Positions 8,474 to 12,669 of a stretch of DNA of 12,669 bases are shown here, piece by piece. The position numbers and the translations under genes are program-made. Positions within the stretch are counted from its first letter, which is position 1; the number at the start of each line of letters is the position of its first letter. The DNA is from Bacteroidales bacterium UBA1256 (GTDB taxonomy: Bacteria; Bacteroidota; Bacteroidia; Bacteroidales; Paludibacteraceae), in contig DBVU01000086.1 in the NCBI GenBank assembly GCA_002308195.1, forward strand, positions 10,069-22,737. Direction: 5' to 3'. A model generated the notes under the pieces. It had not been told where the DNA came from, ran no database searches, and saw nothing but the letters and a program-made list of their open reading frames with translations.

Positions 8474-11400
8474 CGTGCTATGAGAATCTTAACCACCGTG
8501 TGACCATCTTCCGCGTTGCACAATGCCGTGTAGATACCGGGCGTAACGCGGTTTCCATAAGCGTCTTTACCGTCCCAGACTGCAGTTCCACCGTGACTGC
8601 GGGTCTTGCAAACGAGGTTACCGCCTGCATCTACGATGTTAACCACCGTGTTATCCATCAGTCCCGTGATCGAGATCACACCGCTGTAATGAGGCGGTAC
8701 AGGGTTAGGATAAGCGTAGGCACCGCTCATATCCTCCTGTGCCTCACTCGCGTCACTCCGGTAGGAGGCAATACCTTTATCGGTGCCCACGAACACCTCT
8801 CCCGTCGTCGGATTGATGGCAATCGACTGAATGGTATTCGAAGGCAGTAAGGAGTTGTCCGACGTGAAATGGGCTACCGTGATGGTGTCGTCTTCGATCA
8901 GGTACAAACCCGAAGTGGCTGTGCCTATCCACATCCGGTCGCCGCCATCCACCGCCAGACAGTTGATCTGCTCGTTGCTCAACAGGTAATCGCCTAAGTT
9001 CGTACCATCGTTGCGCGGAATGATAATGCGCTTGCAACTGTTCGACGTGAAGTAGTCCACATCGCTTGGAATAATGATCAAGCCTTTCTCTGTACCAATC
9101 CAAATGCGGTTCGTGTGGTCTTGTGCAAAACTACGGAATACATCAGGAGAAACGATATTACCATTCTGATCCACCCAACTGTTTCGACGTATACAGCGGT
9201 CGTCTCCGTTGATAGTCGGTGTGCCGCCGTCGTCCAGCAGGTACACACCCTTATGATCCGTAGTACGTTGACTCATGAACCATTTGCGTTGCTTGTTACG
9301 CCGGTCTGTCCATATACCCGTCGGTGTATAGACGCGCAGACTGTTGCCGTTCTGATACAGCGACAGGCTGTACCATTGTCCAAGCGGTGTCAGTATATGC
9401 AGCGGTTTACCTAAAGCTGTGGAGTTCAGTATCCACAGGTTACCCTGCTCGTCCATCATCGCGCCATCCACATAGGTGTACAGCGTCGGATCGATATTCT
9501 CCACGGCTTCGCGTATCGGACTATTCGTTGTCGTGTAATGTTTCACCGCCTTGTAGTCGCGGAACTCATACAGACCGCGTCCATATGAAGCAGCGAAGAA
9601 ATGGCCTGCCTCCTTCGGATCGACAGCGATACTGGAGATGTCATAAGCAGGTACACCTACTGCCGTCGCTATCTGGCCTTCGTCAATAGTACGCCAGCCA
9701 CTACCGTTGTAGATATTGATACGTCCCGGACGAACGAACTGGCTGGCCCAGCGACCACCTGTAGCCGAGTATATCTGTCCGTGTGCCGCGTACATGCAGT
9801 ATCCAAAATTGCTGTTCGGACCTTCCGTATGGAAATACCGGTCGCCATCCGTACGCAGTTGTATCAGACCGTAATTCGTCTCTGCTACCCAGTATTCGCC
9901 ATTCGTGAACAGCGCCGCATTCATTCGATAGAGGTTACTCAACCCTGCCAATCCACCTTCTTCCGTCAGGCGGAACAGACCGTTCTCCGTATATACCAAC
10001 AGTTGCCCGTTATTCGCGCTGATCCATTGTATCTGCTCATCCAAGACTTTCGTCCAACCTGCGCCTTCACGGCGATATAAGATATTGTCCTGCAGCGTAT
10101 AAAGTGTGTCGCGCCAAACGACTGCTTGCTGCACTTCGCGGCTCAACTGCTCCTCTTGCCAGAACGTGTAATCCACTAAGTTATCGCGTAGCGCTGCCTT
10201 GTAGACTTTGTCGTACGAGAAGGCAAACAGCGAGTCGGTTGTCTCAATCACTTGCCGCACGTCCACGGCACTTGCGTTCGCACCGATATAATAGGTGTCG
10301 CTCACTTCGCCGCGTCTGGTATTGACCACGATGATACCGAATGACATCGCCAGGTAGGTGTTCTGACGACCAACGTATATACTATGGATATCCACGTCTA
10401 CCGAACCGGCTTTCATCGATAAGTCAGGCATCGTAGACACCTCTCCATCTTCGTCCATCAGGTCGATCTGACCATTCTCATAAGCGATAAGCAGTTGGCT
10501 TGAGTGAACGTCATAAGCGATGTGTGCTACGCTGTTTCCGCGCAGACCCGTTGCTTTGTTCCAGTAGTTCAGTTCGCCGTCTGCCCTGTCTACGCTGAAG
10601 AGCGAACCGCTTGCAGCTGCATACACGCGTTTCGGCGAAGCCGTTATCTCTGTTGGATTGACGTACGAGAAATGCAGTTTCCATCGCTGCATACTGCCTT
10701 CATCCTCACTAACTCCCTCATTCTCTAACTCGTTAATTCCTTCACTCCATCCCTCCGGATCATATTCCACCAGTCCTTCGGCTGTACCGACGAACAGGTG
10801 CTTCGTACTCGGCACCCAACACAGCGACAAGATGTCGTTGTTCGGTATAGGACTGTTGTCAATAGAGAAATGCTCCAGCACCTGCGTCAGGTTCGCATCC
10901 AAACAGTACAAACCCGTGGACTGCGTGCCGATCCATACCTGACCATCCGTATCGGAAGTGATACTGCGGATGTTATCCGTCTCGAAGATGTTATAGCGTC
11001 CCTCCTCCGCAAGATCTATCTCTACAGGCAGGCATAGTGTGTTGCCGTTGAGCAGTTCCTCCGGCTGGTCTATACGATAGAGTCCGCTCTGTGTACCAAC
11101 TAACAGCACACCGGATGGTAACTGATAGAACGAGGAGATGCGGTCTAACATATAGGTCTGACCAATCGAATCACTGAACTCCAAAACAAGAACACTGCGG
11201 TCGTCCGTCTGGTCTGCTATCGTGCCGTTGTCGTCAAACACACCAATCCCATTGCGAATGGAAGAGACCAGCTTGATGTGCGGATTCTTCACGGATACCA
11301 ATAGGTCTTTCGAGCGGTCTAAGTTTTGGCAAGCCTTGTTGGAAATAGACATCCACTCACCATTCGCTTGCAGCACCTTTACCCCGTTGTAACTGTTATT

Positions 11401-12531
11401 GAGCATCCATAAATTCCCCTCATGGTCCCATTGCAAGCCGTCCACCCACACGTACGGATAAGTCGGCGTCGCAATCACCGGTTCTAACGCGCTGTTGTCC
11501 GGATTGTGATGTTTGTAGAAAACATTGTTCTTGAACTCAAAAAGCCCGTAACCAAAGCTCGCTACGAAGAAATGCTGCAGGTCTGCGGGATCGAAGAGGA
11601 TGTCGCAATAATCGGTACTCTGCTCCAGACCGGTCTGTGCATTGATATACGCCTCGTCGAAATTTGTCCAATCCGCGTTGTTCCATAGCATGATCGCACC
11701 CGAGCGTGAATAGCGCGGAATAGCGTACCCACCCGGTACCATACCAATCCCTTGTCCGCCGGCTCGCATTCGATATGGATTGTTCTGTAGCGGACCATTC
11801 GGCTTGTACGTCAGTCGTTCGGTAAGCGTGAAACGAATGATTCCCTCGGCATAGCCGGCGTACCAGTGATTGGTGGCATCCTGATAATGCTTGCCCTTCT
11901 CTTCGTCTCGCGCAACACGACCGAGTGCTTCGCGATGCCAATACGTATAGTCCGACAGCGGATCACTCAACTTCGCGCAATAGAGGCTGTCCTCACCGAA
12001 CGCATAGATACTATCGCCTTGCAACAGCACATCCATGATAGGTGTCTCCAGACCATTCGGACGCAACCAGTAACTGTCCACCAGTTTGTTCTCCCTCAGA
12101 TCCATCGTCTGCACGCCGTAGTGCGTAGATAGATAAGCTGTGCGACCACTGATAGTGATGTTATAGATCGTCTTGCGCTGCGTCATGTCCTTGTCGTACA
12201 ACGCACCGATATACTGCACGCCGTTCTTCGACAAGATATCCATCTTACCGAAATCATAGGCAATAATCAGCTGCTGCCCCTTCTCGTCGTAATGGATGCA
12301 CGTGATACCGGTTCCGTGCAGACCCGACTGACGGTTATAGACACGCACCTGCTCGGTCTGCTTATCCACACTAAACAGACTACCGTCCGAGATAGCAAAC
12401 ACCTGATCCGTCGCCATCGCTATCTGCGTCACGTTGTTATACGCAAAGTGCGTCTTCCATGTTCCCGCCTGAACCGTGACAAATGTCATGGCACAAAGAA
12501 GAACTGCTATGAATGGTTTTTTCGTTATCAC
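8470..12531 (-). CDS. porZ: Tandem-duplicated PorZ-like type IX secretion protein (two double-propeller modules plus CTD)
   Basis: The protein has 1353 residues. In P. gingivalis, PorZ (about 776 residues: two beta-propellers and a C-terminal domain) is an outer-surface T9SS component that works with the PorU sortase and binds anionic LPS. Here residues 1-22 form a signal peptide (KK n-region, hydrophobic core, cleavage after VQA). Residues 23-590 and 615-1258 are two homologous modules, each opening with WK-H-F-Y-N and SLFSVD and ending in VGT-G--Y. The acidic linker is 591-614. The CTD (1269-1353) starts AYAYPNPV and contains WDGKDAYGNRVTPGIY, as in T9SS type A sorting domains. No kinase domain or membrane helix follows, so the two-component-regulator-propeller name does not imply signalling. 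The start is GTG; the next in-frame ATG, at residue 15, would destroy the signal peptide. It lies 18 bp after rdgB and overlaps the acyltransferase start. The PorZ role is inferred from architecture. Confidence 0.83.
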   Translation of the reverse strand: MITKKPFIAVLLCAMTFVTVQAGTWKTHFAYNNVTQIAMATDQVFAISDGSLFSVDKQTEQVRVYNRQSGLHGTGITCIHYDEKGQQLIIAYDFGKMDILSKNGVQYIGALYDKDMTQRKTIYNITISGRTAYLSTHYGVQTMDLRENKLVDSYWLRPNGLETPIMDVLLQGDSIYAFGEDSLYCAKLSDPLSDYTYWHREALGRVARDEEKGKHYQDATNHWYAGYAEGIIRFTLTERLTYKPNGPLQNNPYRMRAGGQGIGMVPGGYAIPRYSRSGAIMLWNNADWTNFDEAYINAQTGLEQSTDYCDILFDPADLQHFFVASFGYGLFEFKNNVFYKHHNPDNSALEPVIATPTYPYVWVDGLQWDHEGNLWMLNNSYNGVKVLQANGEWMSISNKACQNLDRSKDLLVSVKNPHIKLVSSIRNGIGVFDDNGTIADQTDDRSVLVLEFSDSIGQTYMLDRISSFYQLPSGVLLVGTQSGLYRIDQPEELLNGNTLCLPVEIDLAEEGRYNIFETDNIRSITSDTDGQVWIGTQSTGLYCLDANLTQVLEHFSIDNSPIPNNDILSLCWVPSTKHLFVGTAEGLVEYDPEGWSEGINELENEGVSEDEGSMQRWKLHFSYVNPTEITASPKRVYAAASGSLFSVDRADGELNYWNKATGLRGNSVAHIAYDVHSSQLLIAYENGQIDLMDEDGEVSTMPDLSMKAGSVDVDIHSIYVGRQNTYLAMSFGIIVVNTRRGEVSDTYYIGANASAVDVRQVIETTDSLFAFSYDKVYKAALRDNLVDYTFWQEEQLSREVQQAVVWRDTLYTLQDNILYRREGAGWTKVLDEQIQWISANNGQLLVYTENGLFRLTEEGGLAGLSNLYRMNAALFTNGEYWVAETNYGLIQLRTDGDRYFHTEGPNSNFGYCMYAAHGQIYSATGGRWASQFVRPGRINIYNGSGWRTIDEGQIATAVGVPAYDISSIAVDPKEAGHFFAASYGRGLYEFRDYKAVKHYTTTNSPIREAVENIDPTLYTYVDGAMMDEQGNLWILNSTALGKPLHILTPLGQWYSLSLYQNGNSLRVYTPTGIWTDRRNKQRKWFMSQRTTDHKGVYLLDDGGTPTINGDDRCIRRNSWVDQNGNIVSPDVFRSFAQDHTNRIWIGTEKGLIIIPSDVDYFTSNSCKRIIIPRNDGTNLGDYLLSNEQINCLAVDGGDRMWIGTATSGLYLIEDDTITVAHFTSDNSLLPSNTIQSIAINPTTGEVFVGTDKGIASYRSDASEAQEDMSGAYAYPNPVPPHYSGVISITGLMDNTVVNIVDAGGNLVCKTRSHGGTAVWDGKDAYGNRVTPGIYTALCNAEDGHTVVKILIAR
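8473..8727 (-). other. T9SS C-terminal domain (type A-like) of the PorZ-like protein
   Basis: Residues 1269-1353 form a compact immunoglobulin-like sorting domain. Marks are YPNPV near its start, the strand VVNIVDAGGNLV, the turn TAVWDGKDAYGNRVTPGIY and a final strand VVKILIAR. In known PorZ the CTD is retained rather than cleaved during secretion; whether that holds here cannot be seen from sequence. Only the end of the second module has such a domain. Confidence 0.87.
8758..10689 (-). repeat. PorZ-like module, copy 2 (residues 615-1258)
   Basis: This is the second module, about 644 residues including both predicted propellers. It starts QRWKLHFSYVNPTEITASP and ends VFVGTDKGIASY, directly before the C-terminal sorting domain. 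The stretch IHSIYVGRQNTYLAMSFGII, with DTYYIGANASA after it, is typical of single-module PorZ N-terminal propellers. Because it is longer, carries the CTD and looks more canonical than copy 1, it is the better candidate for the ancestral PorZ function. Confidence 0.85.
10707..10757 (-). repeat. Low-complexity imperfect repeat encoding the inter-module linker
   Basis: This pyrimidine-rich stretch (purine-rich in the coding sense) encodes most of the acidic linker NELENEGVSEDEGS. Two units of about 16 bases, beginning CTAACTC on the plus strand, match at about 12 of 16 positions, followed by a more degenerate CCTTCACTCC unit. Base composition differs visibly from the GC-richer propeller sequence on both sides, as would a simple repeat captured between two coding modules. 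Confidence 0.6.
10762..12465 (-). repeat. PorZ-like module, copy 1 (residues 23-590)
   Basis: This is the first of two homologous protein-level repeats. It runs from GTWKTHFAYNNVTQIAMATD to the strand VGTAEGLVEY. It aligns end to end with copy 2: SLFSVDKQTEQVRVYNRQSG pairs with SLFSVDRADGELNYWNKATG, LLIAYENGQID pairs with LIIAYDFGKMD, and HFFVASFGYGLFEF pairs with HFFAASYGRGLYEF. The identity is partial, so the duplication is old. Copy 1 is about 65-80 residues shorter in the part of propeller 1 between residues 198 and 225. It lacks a CTD. Confidence 0.85.
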
Positions 12532-12556
12532 AAATCTAAAATCTAAAATCTAAAAT
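12532..12556 (-). repeat. Heptamer tandem repeat (TAGATTT) between rdgB and the PorZ-like gene
   Basis: On the minus strand there are three perfect copies of TAGATTT plus a preceding ATTT, filling the whole 18-bp spacer and reaching into the rdgB stop codon. Since seven is not a multiple of three, the three TAG triplets fall in all three reading frames. The copy abutting the start reads TAGATTTG, which matches the Bacteroidetes -7 promoter consensus TAnnTTTG, though a transcript from that copy would begin inside the coding region. No Shine-Dalgarno-like sequence is present. Confidence 0.85.
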
Positions 12557-12669
12557 AGCTTTACCAGCTCCTGTAAAGCTCTCGCTCTATGACTAATCCC
12601 GTTCTTTACCTCTGCCGGCAACTCGCCGAAAGTCTTGTCGTATCCTTCGGGAATAAACACCGGGTCATA
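12550..12669 (-). CDS. rdgB: dITP/XTP pyrophosphatase (RdgB/HAM1), C-terminal part (5' end outside window)
   Basis: Only the last 39 residues and the stop codon are inside the window; the frame is open to base 12669. The tail reads [22 protein letters not shown] and [16 protein letters not shown], the characteristic C-terminus of the Ham1/RdgB family, including the SHR motif of the substrate-binding loop. These enzymes hydrolyse non-canonical purine nucleoside triphosphates (dITP, ITP, XTP) to monophosphates and keep them out of DNA and RNA. The gene ends 18 bp before the PorZ-like start, and its TAG stop is the first unit of the heptamer repeat. Confidence 0.93.
   Translation of the reverse strand, partial: YDPVFIPEGYDKTFGELPAEVKNGISHRARALQELVKLF

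Noticed and set aside
9601..10080. 159-codon plus-strand open frame inside the PorZ-like gene
   Set aside because: It is antisense to propeller sequence, rich in Arg, Cys and Thr and without motifs, as expected of a shadow frame.
8470..12531. Hybrid two-component system sensor suggested by the propeller repeats
   Set aside because: There is no transmembrane segment, HisKA, HATPase, receiver or AraC domain; the protein ends in a T9SS sorting domain.
8470..12531. Two genes artificially joined by a sequencing error
   Set aside because: One frame is open across both modules and the linker without a stop or frame change. A missing stop by error would need a specific change, and the linker stays in frame on both sides, so a true fusion is simpler, though not proven.

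Overview
The window looks like the chromosome of a member of the Bacteroidota, most likely order Bacteroidales and possibly an uncultured lineage. The main evidence is a type IX secretion (T9SS) C-terminal sorting domain on a PorZ-like double-propeller protein. A GyrB of Bacteroides type ending in 'NIDA', a nucleoside kinase with a ThrRS-like N-terminus, and genes packed with almost no spacers and few clear Shine-Dalgarno sequences fit this. No RNA gene, mobile element or CRISPR array was seen.

Plus strand, 1-7439: eight co-directional, nearly abutting genes. They are the 3' part of gyrB, a LOG-family (TIGR00730) nucleotide phosphoribohydrolase, a protein with a helical-repeat N-terminus and a GH16-like jelly roll lacking the catalytic acids, kdsA, a KdsD/KpsF-type arabinose-5-phosphate isomerase, a TGS/ThrRS-like uridine kinase-family nucleoside kinase, a secreted SPOR-domain protein and folE. 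Stop/start overlaps at the GH16-like/kdsA, kdsA/kdsD and SPOR/folE junctions suggest translational coupling. kdsD makes arabinose-5-phosphate and kdsA condenses it with PEP, so the core of the block feeds Kdo synthesis for lipopolysaccharide. A rho-independent terminator overlaps the folE stop codon.

Minus strand, 12669-7460: a convergent cluster with the 3' end of rdgB (dITP/XTP pyrophosphatase), then a very large PorZ-like protein (1353 residues), then a membrane acyltransferase-3 protein that overlaps the PorZ-like stop codon by 4 bp. 

The most unusual object is the PorZ-like gene. The translated protein contains two complete PorZ-type modules in tandem, joined by a short acidic low-complexity linker, with one C-terminal sorting domain at the end. 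Known PorZ (P. gingivalis, about 776 residues) has one such module, so this is effectively a PorZ dimer in one chain. In P. gingivalis PorZ sits on the cell surface, is part of the T9SS attachment complex with the sortase PorU, and binds anionic LPS. A coupled polysaccharide-type acyltransferase downstream therefore suggests, but does not show, a link between surface glycan modification and T9SS cargo attachment.
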